From Azonexus sp. R2A61 (GTDB taxonomy: Bacteria; Pseudomonadota; Gammaproteobacteria; Burkholderiales; Rhodocyclaceae), in assembly GCF_021401135.1 (NCBI RefSeq), contig NZ_JACBFO010000006.1, positions 1 to 64,000 on the forward strand: DNA of 64,000 nt. Direction: 5' to 3'. The translations under genes and the position numbers were made by a program. Positions within the stretch are counted from its first letter, which is position 1. Each line of letters starts with the position of its first letter. The notes beneath the pieces are model-generated. The model saw nothing but the letters and a program-made list of their open reading frames with translations. It searched no databases and was not told where the DNA came from. Below, piece by piece: positions 26,301 through 32,989 of the stretch.

Positions 26301-27838
26301 TCGATCCGCGTCTTGCCATACAGCGTCCCCGCGTTCTCCGTACCGTTCGCCCGGATTTTCAGTTGGCCGGCATCGGCCGAAACCGTCCCGGCGTTGTTCA
26401 GGCTGCCTCCGGCATTCAGGTCGACATTGCCGCTGCGGCTTTGCAGCTTGCCGGCAACGGCCAGGTTGCCTTCGGCACCGACGACGACGTCACCCTGCGC
26501 CCGAACCTGGGCGCTACCAAGATCGAGCGCACCGCCGGCGCTCAACGTCAGCTTGCCGCCGCTGTCAAAGGCGCCGCTGGCGACGGTCAAGGTGATGAAA
26601 CTGCCTTGCCAATCGCTCACGCTGCGCCAGACGCTGCCATCGATGCCCGCCGCACCGGCCACCGCCAGATTCAGGGTGGCACCGGCATATCGCTGGCTTT
26701 CTCCGACGTTGCCAGAGCGATCGCTCAAGCGGCTGGCCGACAACGCAAGATCGCGGCCCGCATACAGCGAGCCATCCAAGAGTTCAACGCCACCGGCGGC
26801 GCTCAGCGACAAATCCCGCCGGGCGGTCAATGCGCTTTGCTGCAATGTCAGTGCGTCGCTGCCAACCGCGGTCGTCGTCAACTTCAGATCGTTTTCCGCG
26901 GAAAGCTTGCCGCGGATTTCAATGCGGCCGGCCGCCGTCAGCGAGAAGTCACCGGCCGTTGCGGCCATGTCGCCGCGCATCTGCACGCCAACCCCGTTTT
27001 CGGTGGCCAGCAGCCGGATGCGCTCCGCATACATGCCCCCGAGCAGCGAACTGTCGATGGCGTAGGACACAGTCCCGCTGCCGACCAGCGCCCCGGTGAC
27101 CTGACGGTCCCCGTAGTCCCAGCGATTCGCGCCGGCCGTTACCGAAACGTCGCGCGCATTCACATTGCCTTCCAGGCGGATGCTGCGGCCGACCAGATCG
27201 AGAATCTGCTGAGCCGTGGCATTCATGCCGCTGCCGCTGATCAGGATATCTCCCTGGCGGACGTCGAAACCGCCGAGCGAACCGTCGCCGTTGAGGAAAG
27301 GCACGCCCGTCGACAGGGTGGCCCGGTCGGTATTGATGAAACCGCAACCGTTACAGGTAATTCCGTAGGGATTGGCGACGACCACGTCGGCCTTGGCGCC
27401 GACGACTTCGGTAAACCCGTTCAACACCGAGCGGTTGGCGCTAACCACTTCATTGAGGATCACCGACGCCTGACGGGTCATACCGACATTGGTCAATATC
27501 TGGCCGGCCAGTTGCGAGTTGACGGACAACTCGTTGGCCATGGCATTGTTCAGCACCAGCCCCTTCAGATCGACGTTGTACTGCGTGTATTGGTTATGCG
27601 ACAGACCCGCGGCGTTGGCGCTGGCGATATTGACCACCGTCACCCCATTGGGCGCGACATAGCTACCGGTAGCACTGCCAACCGGGACGACGCTCGGCGT
27701 CTGCGCCGACAGCAGCGCCGGCGCCGACAGCACGGCGACGACGGCGGACTTGGTCTTGCCATGGCTCCTGGCGCATTCGGCAACAGCGACCCAGACACAG
27801 CGGCTGGCATTCCATACGACTCGATAGATACGATTCAT
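17342..27838 (-). CDS. Filamentous-haemagglutinin-like TpsA exoprotein of two-partner secretion
   Basis: This 3498-residue adhesin begins with an extended signal peptide (MNRIYRVVWN..., cleavage likely after about residue 45). The TPS secretion domain, about residues 60-180, includes NPYGITCNGCGF. Four ~195-residue tandem repeats lie at about residues 480-1165. A central segment includes DVVWMVEQEV (about residue 1930). Thr/Ser-rich haemagglutinin-type repeats cover about residues 2030-3090 (SVGLMLGSNN, TSVGLYAGAN). The last ~400 residues are Gly/Asp/Lys/Pro-rich short repeats. No recognisable toxin domain or following immunity gene is present, so adhesion is more likely than contact-dependent inhibition. 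It lies 13 bases downstream of its TpsB transporter. Confidence 0.92.
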   Translation of the reverse strand: MNRIYRVVWNASRCVWVAVAECARSHGKTKSAVVAVLSAPALLSAQTPSVVPVGSATGSYVAPNGVTVVNIASANAAGLSHNQYTQYNVDLKGLVLNNAMANELSVNSQLAGQILTNVGMTRQASVILNEVVSANRSVLNGFTEVVGAKADVVVANPYGITCNGCGFINTDRATLSTGVPFLNGDGSLGGFDVRQGDILISGSGMNATAQQILDLVGRSIRLEGNVNARDVSVTAGANRWDYGDRQVTGALVGSGTVSYAIDSSLLGGMYAERIRLLATENGVGVQMRGDMAATAGDFSLTAAGRIEIRGKLSAENDLKLTTTAVGSDALTLQQSALTARRDLSLSAAGGVELLDGSLYAGRDLALSASRLSDRSGNVGESQRYAGATLNLAVAGAAGIDGSVWRSVSDWQGSFITLTVASGAFDSGGKLTLSAGGALDLGSAQVRAQGDVVVGAEGNLAVAGKLQSRSGNVDLNAGGSLNNAGTVSADAGQLKIRANGTENAGTLYGKTRIDMADAAGSGNFAFTNTSTGAVLSDGDLLLRAAAADNRGGGWIQSATGSTVMVASLGNAGTWLLSTTNGGGTDNVTSDGALHNDGLLQSAQSLTMTASGTENAGKLLAAGAFALNGGNFTNTAGGVLQGGTLALMAARVDNQAGATIEGDSVALSASAGLDNAGTLSAGNGALTIRAAGTSNRGTAYGKTAVDIADAAGNGSAAFVNRGTLISDGTLALLASSAENQSADPLQPDSAWIQAASGSTVSVASLSNFGSWLLSTVSVGRDRVTVADALANRGLLQSGRALELSAGSVDNAGKLLTAGAFDLGTGNFTNTSGGVLQGGALALTAARVDNQAGATIKGDSVALSASAGLANAGTLSAESGALTIRAAGTSNSGTVYGKTAVDIADAAGNGSAAFVNRGTLISDGTLALLASSAENQSADAQQPNQAWIQAATGSTVSVASLSNFGTWLLSTVGIGSDRVTVSNALANHGLLQSRRGLDLAAASVDNAGKLLASGAFNLNSGNFTNTSGGVLQGGALALTAARVDNQGGATIKGDSVALTASAGLANAGTLSAEKDALTIRAAGTTNSGTIYGKTAVDIADAAGDDSAAFVNRGTLISAGSFKLLASSAENKSSDAQQPDKAWIQARSGSIVKVASLSNFGTWLLSTVSVAGNEDQLNVGNTLDNAGKLLGANDLTLVAGALNNSQSLAAGGTLSIAGDNLDIDNAKDAAIQAERLVFSGNRLVNKGTIQGGAAADSVLSFDTLENAADATLTLADAATGGGSINIRRLDNDGTLQSYGSLTVNYSAAIDNTRTLLSGGAMTLRSTSAGGRIDVGDGSTIQAGGVLDIDAADGGRGVVLDIAKGGLVLGDTVDIAVGTLALADEARLSSTRNMQVYANTLTLAGANSQILAVTGGSGWAKIDLINDFANNGLVYSAGQLDFITDGKLDNNQNGAFAAQKDLLVKTRGGNVTNRGAIWSGKTASVTASNTLINVGTRSGAIGTIDADEAVKLVANEIVNNSTISSLGNITLQAGTIRNEIQGGDDRVWGGATSKVTKELSNPQQKSDPEYKEGILTYVFPDNWYEHFYKDEWSRDQYYSGGKPTFKPQIVGAETVKLAGFSYAANLGGVISGKNVEITGNGGSKFFNDDLALQREYIVDRYSTLTHYIGLVHASLGTYEDDYDPHHNSVVTKTTATIDSIGAGVYATNTLKITAEEVGQKSSVSGSTPYAAQQHSKSATAPTGTSTTGTTDIGVGAGRNYDGGEDAGGEQAAAYTSSGKVDSRTGTAVAPSTPATPQGPVSFGGVTINLPSSPNGYFVIATAPNARYLVESNPRYLSAGNFAGSDLLAKQLGYDPDTLAKRLGDGAYEAYLIRQELVAQVGRAMLAGFSSESSQMQYLMDNAAKEAKQLGLEWGKAPSAAQVAALKSDVVWMVEQEVSGQRVLVPVVYLSAETRASIETGAVIAAADVNIDAGRFDNVGGTVAGAKTLTVVARQDITNLSGTIKGGDVNLTSTEGSVVNRTYSSGSGNDEFYTTDIGRTAQIISTGDLTIDAKRSIDVVGAQVNAGGNATLNAGDGVNFDSLEKRTTTSTSTGSQGLFGSSSKSSTTTTVEQLKSGLTVGGNLAAKSGKDITFAATDVKVGGDAALDAAGAVNIVSKANTTKTTETSKESGLGVGGGLWGETTTTKTQTVSKNVASSFAVGGDASIKASKDVTLQGSSLDVGGDADIKASNINVLAGLDKVETHTETTTTTFLRVTDGKGSADASAGAVAKGDAGKTGLSGNVGASAQASAEGSGGLELMANEKTVTDSLSARNVASTIKVGGNTRLSADGTVKVQGSSIDTAGNTTIQARDVEVLAGRDVDISVTTSDKTSIGLMASSNNSAGAGASANGSVGVGGVAVGAGVGASARSESSVNFLESTQSKETSLEIRNQAAGIKSGGNMSVDAKNKVVLEGSQLAAGGNMDLRAASVDVRTSEDVSLKTTETTKTSVGLMLGSNNEAGAGGSAAAGGAALLPSAKVAANAGSDNTLDVLRVETGKTSTLETRNNKSGISAGGNLSLTANDLTVKGSDIAAGGDVALKAENMRFLAADDRKETSSSKNTTSVGLYAGANAGANAEAQLNAKAGASAEISMGYRVNNVDEKSVSGSTTAVVSTIKAGGDLTRDAGGGTIRDVGTQIDVGGSMSQRAGTIESLAARDTTYESSTKLDNTAKVGMYAGASAQAGVTSGAGYDASVGGRVSASSSYEKTSADTSTAIASTIRVGKGFSSESSGKTTLEGTHIAAGGDVAIQAASLDYKAAQNTASSHSEKIDAGAVLTVNVNAQSVVGGSLSVSASGETADKSRVQEVGGSIQSGGNVRIKTSGDTTLKGTSIESAGSTTLDAGGKLNLLAAEDRTTASSRGADASVNIGMSTGGKAGSGGQSQTGGMLEVSAGYNQSDSSSSTKSGVNIRSGGDTALRSGGDMDLEGTKIASAGDTTLNAGGNVQLRAAQNTSSSTAFGLSAGVGVSQETSRGATETSTTRKADLSGAANLDIERSTSYDAVSINSGGRSQVSAGKDLRNEGAAVRGTSTSVTAAGKVTDVVQKDSSMALSLGIQADVTLSKTTTKPNSPAAGGSGDQGKGAAPEDKSAPPKDDKTPPAGDDAGKAAPPAPADDGKGPGNKGDDDGKGAPAPQSPPAPGGGDSDSDAGKGGADDGKGAPAPQPAPIDGGKGSDAGKGGADDGQGAPAPLPQPAPIDGGKGSDAGKGGADDGKGAPAPLPQPAPIDGGKGSDAGKGGTDDGKGAPAPLPQPAPIDGGKGSDAGKGGTDDGKGAPAPLPQPAPIDGGKGSGAGKGGADDGKGAPAPLPQPAPIGGSKGSDAGKGGTDDGKGAPAPLPQPAPIDGGKGSDAGKGGANVAPIDLKIPLPPPIDSGKGSDAGKGGANVAPIDLKIPLPPPIDSGKGSDAGKGGANVAPIDLKIPLPPPVDGGKGSDAGKGGANVAPIDLRIPLPPPIDGGKGAVRPGAA
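17421..17756 (-). repeat. 84-bp tandem repeats encoding the extreme C-terminus of TpsA
   Basis: The marker ACATTCGCAC recurs at 17421, 17505, 17589 and 17673, an exact 84-base (28-codon) period. The repeat encodes a unit containing N-V-A-P-I-D-L-K-I-P-L-P-P-P followed by G-K-G-S-D-A-G-K-G-G. Copies differ only at a few positions. Confidence 0.9.
17717..18325 (-). repeat. 87-bp tandem repeats in the C-terminal tail of TpsA
   Basis: GATCGG(C/T)GC markers fall at 17717, 17804, 17891, 17978, 18065, 18152 and 18239, seven copies in exact 87-base (29-codon) register. The unit encodes A-P-I-D-G-G-K-G-S-D-A-G-K-G-G then D-D-G-K-G-A-P-A-P-L-P-Q-P. The first and last copies are the most divergent. Confidence 0.92.
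24351..26114 (-). repeat. Four ~585-bp tandem repeats inside TpsA
   Basis: The marker GTCGACAGCA and its variants occur at 24351, 24936, 25521 and 26109, spacings of 585, 585 and 588 bases (about 195 codons). The unit encodes the series A-G-T-L-S-A, then Y-G-K-T-A-V-D-I-A-D-A-A-G, W-I-Q-A, and F-G-T-W-L-L-S-T-V. The two middle copies are most alike. Repeat limits extend somewhat beyond the marker positions. Confidence 0.9.
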
Positions 27839-27851
27839 GGCGATTCAATCC

Positions 27852-29591
27852 TCAAAATGCGTAAGAGACCCGGAACCAGGTCTGGGATGGCTCCTTCAGC
27901 ATGAAGGACGGCTGGTCGATGCCACGGCTGTTGTAGATTTCCCAATTGCCGCCGCGCCATTGCGCGGCAAGGCCCAGGGTTCGGCCGGTCAGCCGCCCTT
28001 CGCTGGCCCCCTGGACCCAGCTGCGCACCTGTCCAGTGTCGTAACCGGCAAAAAAGCGCCCGCTCAACATTTCGCCGCCGAGTGCCAGACGCCAAGGCGC
28101 GGAAAGCTCGTTGCGCCAGTAGTAACCGCGATCGCCGCTCAACGCATTCCGTGTATGGCCGCGCACCGAGGAGGTGCTGCCGATCAACATCTGCTGCGAG
28201 CCATACAGCGGGGTGCGGGCGAACTGATAGGCCAACTGGCTGGACCAGCCCAGGGTCAGGCCGAGCAACGAGAAATTCCGCGAGAAGCCCAGGTCGAGGT
28301 TGAATTTCGAAAACTGCGCGCGCGGCGCCTCCTGGGCGATGTCCTGTGGATCATCGAGCGCACCGAACAGCCGCAAGCCGTGCGCATAGGTCATCTGGCT
28401 GGTCAGCACGCCCCCGGCAACCAGGAAAAAGGCATTCCCGCCCAATTCGGCATACGACAGTTTTCGGCTGCTGACCCCCATCAACTGGCCAAGGATGTAA
28501 TTGCGGGAATCCTGAGCCGTCAGACGGGCAAATGCATTGATTTTGGTTGCCTGGTCGCGGTAGACCAGGCGATCCAGCGTGAAAGCCTGGGTCAGCGTGC
28601 TGCCATTGGTATGCATCGGCGCACCGGAAGCCAGGGTCAGCACGTTCACATAGGTCGAGCGGCTGATGTTGAAGCCAACCGACCATTTGCCCGCCGGCAT
28701 CCAGAAGTCGAACGAATTGCTGAGCGAATTGTGCTCGGGATCGTCCGGCAAGGCGTCACGCCGGGTAAACATCCAGCGTTCGTTGAGTCCAAGGGGCGCA
28801 TCCAGCGTCGCCGTCAGGGTATAGGCACGTTTGCCGGTGGACCGGCTGCCCAGATTGTCGTAGCCGAGATAGGCATGCGCCGGCAGGCTGCGGGCATTGC
28901 GGATCACCACGATGCTCTTGCCCGGCGCACTCCCGGGCAGGATTTCCATGCTCGCCCGGTTGGAAGCCAGGCGGTTGAGCTGGTCGATGCCCTGCTCCAG
29001 GTCACGCAGATTCAACTTGTCGCCCGCGGCTCCCGGAAAAGCGCCGGGCACGAAGATTCGTCCGGCGCCCTCGCCATCCAGGCGGTAGGCCTCGATTTCC
29101 CCCTCGACGACGACGATCGTCAGCCGGCCGGACACCAGATCCTGCGCCGGCAGATAGGCGCGGGCCGTGATATAGCCCTGTTCGATGTAATCGGCGGTAA
29201 TGCTGGCCAGGATCGCCTCGATGTCGCCGACCCCGAGACAGCGGCCGACATATTTTTCCGCCAGTGTCTCGGCAACCCGCCGACGCAGCAGCTCGCCCCC
29301 GTCGATCACCAGTTCATCGATCTGCCGGCAACGCCCGTCATCCCGTCCGCCGCTCGGGACCGCCGGTTGCCGCAAATCCTGACCGCCGACGCCGGGAACG
29401 CTGCCCCGGGCGCGCTCCTGCTCCTGGAGCAGCAGTTCGCGTTGCTGTTTCTGCAAAATCTCGGCTTGCCGCGCCGCCTCGATGACGGCGGGCGTTTGCG
29501 CATTGACCGTCGGGCTCGCGACGATCGCCAGAACCAGACTGCACCCAAGGCAGCCGAATAGCCGCCTGACTTCGATTTTTCCCGCTTTCAC
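27852..29591 (-). CDS. TpsB outer-membrane transporter (ShlB/FhaC/HecB family)
   Basis: This Omp85-superfamily pore secretes and exports the downstream TpsA. I place the start at GTG 29591, giving 579 residues with a signal peptide (LFGCLGCSLVLAIVASPTVNA is the hydrophobic stretch). A Gln/Glu/Arg-rich plug helix follows (ILQKQQRELLLQEQERAR). Two POTRA domains come next, including Y-I-E-Q-G-Y-I-T-A-R-A-Y-L-P and V-V-E-G-E-I-E-A-Y. The C-terminal beta-barrel includes G-S-T-S-S-V-R-G-H, the V-R-G-H/Y loop motif of the family, and ends in a Phe (VSYAF). An upstream reading frame extends to 29804 but lacks signal-peptide features. Confidence 0.93.
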   Translation of the reverse strand: MKAGKIEVRRLFGCLGCSLVLAIVASPTVNAQTPAVIEAARQAEILQKQQRELLLQEQERARGSVPGVGGQDLRQPAVPSGGRDDGRCRQIDELVIDGGELLRRRVAETLAEKYVGRCLGVGDIEAILASITADYIEQGYITARAYLPAQDLVSGRLTIVVVEGEIEAYRLDGEGAGRIFVPGAFPGAAGDKLNLRDLEQGIDQLNRLASNRASMEILPGSAPGKSIVVIRNARSLPAHAYLGYDNLGSRSTGKRAYTLTATLDAPLGLNERWMFTRRDALPDDPEHNSLSNSFDFWMPAGKWSVGFNISRSTYVNVLTLASGAPMHTNGSTLTQAFTLDRLVYRDQATKINAFARLTAQDSRNYILGQLMGVSSRKLSYAELGGNAFFLVAGGVLTSQMTYAHGLRLFGALDDPQDIAQEAPRAQFSKFNLDLGFSRNFSLLGLTLGWSSQLAYQFARTPLYGSQQMLIGSTSSVRGHTRNALSGDRGYYWRNELSAPWRLALGGEMLSGRFFAGYDTGQVRSWVQGASEGRLTGRTLGLAAQWRGGNWEIYNSRGIDQPSFMLKEPSQTWFRVSYAF

Positions 29592-29611
29592 AGCGCCCCC
29601 GATGGATGTTT

Positions 29612-29629
29612 CGGGAGTCCCCACTCCCG
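29612..29629. repeat. Inverted repeat just upstream of tpsB
   Basis: CGGGAGT, a CCCC loop, then ACTCCCG. It lies 21-38 bases before the tpsB GTG start, where it could form a hairpin in the mRNA leader or bind a regulator. The rest of the 252-base divergent region to 29843 shows no element I can name with confidence. Confidence 0.35.
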
Positions 29630-29843
29630 CCAGGGGAAACACTGTTACAGCACACCGTGAAAACTCCGTTAACAGGCTTCTCACGCTTTCCGGACGACTT
29701 TTTACGGGACGAAATGGCGGCAAGCACCGCCGTAAGTATTTCGAAAGAAACGTCAGTTTTCTGTAAGTTTCACATTCCAGACTGACGACGCGGCCGTACC
29801 ACACTCAGGTGGGACGACCCTAATTTTTCTGGAGGAGACAACA

Positions 29844-30098
29844 ATGGACGATCAAGGCAAGGCCTACTGGTCCGCCACACTCGGACTGCTGGGGAAAATC
29901 CTGGCGATCTGGTTCCTGATCTCGTTCGGCGCGGGCATCATCTTCGCCGACGCACTGAACAGCATCAAACTCGGGGGTTACCCGCTGGGCTTCTTCTTTG
30001 CCCACCAAGGGTCGATCTACATCTTCATTGCCCTGATCTTTTACTACGCCAAGGCAATGGGCAACATCGACCGCAAGTTCGACGTGCACGAAGACTAA
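29844..30098 (+). CDS. DUF4212 small subunit of a sodium:solute symporter
   Basis: This 84-residue protein has two membrane segments (about residues 16-36 and 47-69) joined by G-G-Y-P-L-G-F-F-F-A-H-Q-G, the hallmark of the DUF4212 family. These proteins are almost always encoded directly before a large VC_2705-type sodium:solute symporter, as here, and are thought to be its small partner. The ribosome site is strong (GGAGGAG six to eight bases before ATG). The substrate is not proven; acetate or other short carboxylates are the usual suggestion for such pairs. Confidence 0.93.
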   Translation: MDDQGKAYWSATLGLLGKILAIWFLISFGAGIIFADALNSIKLGGYPLGFFFAHQGSIYIFIALIFYYAKAMGNIDRKFDVHED

Positions 30099-30107
30099 GG
30101 AGCCACC

Positions 30108-31964
30108 ATGGATCTGCAAACAATGACTTACCTGGTGGTCGGCGCATCCTTTGCGCTGTACATCGGGATCGCCATCTGGGCGCGCGCTGGCAGCACGTCC
30201 GAGTTCTACGCCGCCGGCGGCAGCGTTCACCCGATCACCAACGGCATGGCCACCGCCGCCGACTGGATGTCCGCCGCCTCGTTCATCTCGATGGCCGGCC
30301 TGATCGCCAACATGGGTTACGGCGGCGGCCTGTTCCTGATGGGCTGGACCGGCGGCTACGTTCTGCTGGCCTGTCTGCTCGCCCCGTACCTGCGCAAGTT
30401 CGGCAAGTTCACGGTGCCGCAGTTCATCGGTGACCGCTTCTACTCGAAGAGCGCATCGACGATCGCCGTGATCTGCCTGCTGACCGCATCGATCACCTAC
30501 ATCATCGGCCAGATGACCGGCGTCGGCGTCGCCTTCTCGCGCTTCCTCGGCGTTTCGAGCGACACCGGCATCTACATCGGCATGGCCATCGTGTTCGCCT
30601 ACGCCGTGTTCGGCGGCATGAAGGGCATCACCTATACCCAGGTTGCGCAGTACATCGTGCTGATCCTGGCCTACACGGTGCCGGCCATCTTCATCTCGCT
30701 GCAACTGACCGGCAACCCGCTGCCGCAACTGGGCCTGGGCTCGAACATCGTCGGCACCGACATGTCGCTGCTGCAGAAGCTCGACCAGGTCGTCACCGAC
30801 CTCGGCTTCAGCCAATACACGACGCAACTGCCGGGCGACAAGCTGAACATGTTCGTCTACACGATGTCGCTGATGATCGGCACCGCCGGTCTGCCGCACG
30901 TCATCATGCGCTTCTTCACGGTAGCCAAGGTCTCTGACGCCCGCGCGTCCGCCGGCTGGGCACTGGTTTTCATCGCCATCCTGTACACCACGGCACCGGC
31001 CGTCGGCGCCATGGCGAAGCTGAACCTGCATGGCACGGTGAACAACGCAGTCGGCCTGGAAACGGCGGCCGACGGTTCGATGAAGGTCAATCCGACAACG
31101 ATCAAGGCCCACACCGACGTCTTCGCCACCGAAGCCTCGCTGCAGTACGAGCAACGCCCGGAATGGATGAAGCGCTGGGAAAAGACCGGTCTGCTGAAGT
31201 TCGAGGACAAGAACGGCGACGGCCGCATCCAGTACTACAACGACAAGTCCAAGAACGCCGACTTCAAGGCCAAGGCTGATGCCGCCGGCTGGAAGGGCAA
31301 CGAACTGACGGTCAACGCCGACATCATCGTGCTCGCCAACCCGGAAATCGCGCTGCTGCCGAACTGGGTCATCGCGCTGGTTGCTGCCGGTGGTCTGGCT
31401 GCCGCACTGTCGACCGCCGCCGGCCTGCTGATGGCGATCTCCGCGGCCGTATCGCATGACCTGGTCAAGGGTGTGTTCATGCCGAACATCTCCGAACAGG
31501 CCGAACTGCGCGCCGGCAAGATCGCCATGGCCGTGGCCATCGTCATCGCCGGCTGGCTGGGTCTCAACCCGCCGGGCTTCGCTGCCGGCACGGTGGCACT
31601 GGCCTTCGGTATCGCTGCTTCCTCGCTGTTCCCGGCAATCATGCTGGGCATCTTCTCCAAGAAGATGAACAAGGAAGGCGCGATCGCCGGCATGCTGGCT
31701 GGCCTGTTCATCACCCTGTTCTACGTGTTCGCACACAAGGGCATCTTCTTCATCAAGGGAACCGACTTCGTCGGCCTGATCGGCGGCCCGAACGCCTTCT
31801 TCGGCATCACGCCGGAAGCCTTCGGTGCCATCGGTGCCCTGGTGAACTTCGCGGTGGCCTTCGCGGTCGACAAGATGACCGGCGAACCGCCTGCCCACAT
31901 CCAGAAGATGGTCGAAGACGTCCGCATCCCGCGCGGCGCCAAGGCTGTCGATGGCGCCCACTAA
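30108..31964 (+). CDS. Sodium:solute symporter, VC_2705-like large subunit
   Basis: This 618-residue transporter of the SSS family has about 12-13 membrane segments. Family residues include E-F-Y-A-A-G-G near residue 33, A-A-D-W-M-S-A-A-S-F and the Q-F-I-G-D-R-F motif. Compared with ActP/PutP it has a large hydrophilic insertion at about residues 310-410, between membrane segments. The insertion contains D-K-N-G-D-G-R-I (367-374), resembling a calcium-binding loop. It follows the DUF4212 gene by nine bases with GGAG before the ATG. Likely cargo is a small organic acid taken up with sodium. Two hairpins follow the stop. Confidence 0.93.
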   Translation: MDLQTMTYLVVGASFALYIGIAIWARAGSTSEFYAAGGSVHPITNGMATAADWMSAASFISMAGLIANMGYGGGLFLMGWTGGYVLLACLLAPYLRKFGKFTVPQFIGDRFYSKSASTIAVICLLTASITYIIGQMTGVGVAFSRFLGVSSDTGIYIGMAIVFAYAVFGGMKGITYTQVAQYIVLILAYTVPAIFISLQLTGNPLPQLGLGSNIVGTDMSLLQKLDQVVTDLGFSQYTTQLPGDKLNMFVYTMSLMIGTAGLPHVIMRFFTVAKVSDARASAGWALVFIAILYTTAPAVGAMAKLNLHGTVNNAVGLETAADGSMKVNPTTIKAHTDVFATEASLQYEQRPEWMKRWEKTGLLKFEDKNGDGRIQYYNDKSKNADFKAKADAAGWKGNELTVNADIIVLANPEIALLPNWVIALVAAGGLAAALSTAAGLLMAISAAVSHDLVKGVFMPNISEQAELRAGKIAMAVAIVIAGWLGLNPPGFAAGTVALAFGIAASSLFPAIMLGIFSKKMNKEGAIAGMLAGLFITLFYVFAHKGIFFIKGTDFVGLIGGPNAFFGITPEAFGAIGALVNFAVAFAVDKMTGEPPAHIQKMVEDVRIPRGAKAVDGAH

Positions 31965-31978
31965 GCGCCGGCCAACCG

Positions 31979-32006
31979 GGTTTCCCGCCTGACCGGGCGG
32001 GAAACC
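31979..32006 (+). terminator. First hairpin after the symporter
   Basis: GGTTTCCCGCC pairs with GGCGGGAAACC (11 pairs, six-base loop), 15 bases after the symporter stop. There is no T run, so it may stabilise the mRNA end rather than terminate. Confidence 0.5.
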
Positions 32007-32012
32007 TCCAGT

Positions 32013-32045
32013 CCCCGGCGCGACCCGCTCGCGTCGGGGTTTTTC
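32013..32045 (+). terminator. Rho-independent terminator after the symporter pair
   Basis: CCCCGGCGCGA pairs with TCGCGTCGGGG (one G-T wobble), with a five-base loop, followed by five to six T residues. Confidence 0.85.
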
Positions 32046-32086
32046 TTCAAGGTCGCTGGTCGACCGCAGCCGTAACGAGGTTCCTC

Positions 32087-32479
32087 ATGGAATTCAATGT
32101 GCACATCGCAATGACCTGGATCCTGTTCCTGGCCCTGTTCCCGATGACTTTCATCTGGCTGCGCCGGGCCTGGCGCATCGCGATCAACAAGGATTTCTCC
32201 GAAGTCGCGCTCAAGCGCGGCGAAGCGCCGGCCAACCCGGAACGCTACGCCCCCTTCGAAGCGGCGATCAACCTGGTGGCCGGCAGCGTGTCGCTGGCCG
32301 TCATTGCCGGCGTCCTGGCCGGCGAACTCGACTATCAGACCTGGATTGCGATTGCCGGCTCGACGATCTGGTGCAAGATCTTCCTCAGCTTTGCGCTGAG
32401 CCGTCAGGCACACCCGATGAAACTTCCCGGATTTCTCCAGCGCCGCCCCGAACACGACGCCGCCGGCCAGCCCCGCTGA
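32087..32479 (+). CDS. Small membrane protein of unknown function
   Basis: This 130-residue protein starts at an ATG with GAGG upstream. Predicted membrane segments lie at about residues 8-26, 66-86 and 92-108, with a basic cytoplasmic-type loop between the first two (WLRRAWRIAINK) and a hydrophilic, basic tail. I do not recognise the family. It lies downstream of the symporter terminator, so it may be separately transcribed. Its position next to a sodium symporter suggests a transport accessory role, but nothing in the sequence proves it. Confidence 0.65.
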   Translation: MEFNVHIAMTWILFLALFPMTFIWLRRAWRIAINKDFSEVALKRGEAPANPERYAPFEAAINLVAGSVSLAVIAGVLAGELDYQTWIAIAGSTIWCKIFLSFALSRQAHPMKLPGFLQRRPEHDAAGQPR

Positions 32480-32482
32480 ACG

Positions 32483-32989
32483 TCAGCGCAACTGCATTAT
32501 CGCCGGCAGAAACACTTCGATCACCAGAACGCTGTACGCGCCGAGACGATGGCGCGAACGGCGTACCCACAGCGCATCGGGCTGCTCGCCAAGCAAGCCG
32601 CTCACCCGGCGATGAAGCGCGTCGCGCGGGCCCAGCCGGCAATATTCGATGCCCTGGCGCCGAAAGCCCGGATGGGCAAACAGCAACGACCCCAGCGAAC
32701 GATTGCCGAGCTGCCCGAACCAGGCGCCCAGTCGTCCCGCTCTTGCGGTCGACAGGCTGCTGCGGGCAAAAATCACCGGCTGGCCATCGCATTCCAGCAA
32801 CACGTCGCGCACCGGCAGAACGCCGCCACCGACCGCTTGCCGCGACTGATCCAGACGACGGACGGCAAAGCGCGTGCAATGGCGCCGGCAGCGCGCCGTC
32901 AGCGATCCGGGCTCGGTCAGCCAGTCGCGCAGCAGGCGGTCGATCCGGCCGGCCGGCCGGCGATGCCAGCGCGTTTCGCGCAGCGCCAT
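32483..32989 (-). CDS. ubiC: Chorismate--pyruvate lyase (ubiquinone synthesis)
   Basis: This 168-residue enzyme splits chorismate into 4-hydroxybenzoate and pyruvate, the first committed step to ubiquinone. The short stretch R-D-V-L-L-E-C-D-G-Q-P and the catalytic-site Arg76 (IFARS) match the E. coli enzyme in position. So do W-V-R-R-S-R-H-R-L near residue 141 and Glu158 in I-E-V-F-L-P-A (E155 in E. coli). Its ATG shares one base with the stop of the DUF192 gene. No ubiA follows here. Confidence 0.9.
   Translation of the reverse strand: MALRETRWHRRPAGRIDRLLRDWLTEPGSLTARCRRHCTRFAVRRLDQSRQAVGGGVLPVRDVLLECDGQPVIFARSSLSTARAGRLGAWFGQLGNRSLGSLLFAHPGFRRQGIEYCRLGPRDALHRRVSGLLGEQPDALWVRRSRHRLGAYSVLVIEVFLPAIMQLR

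Noticed and set aside
29592-29804. Longer tpsB start giving 650 residues
   Set aside because: The extra ~70 residues come before the signal peptide and are Arg/Cys-rich with no family match, so the GTG at 29591 is preferred.
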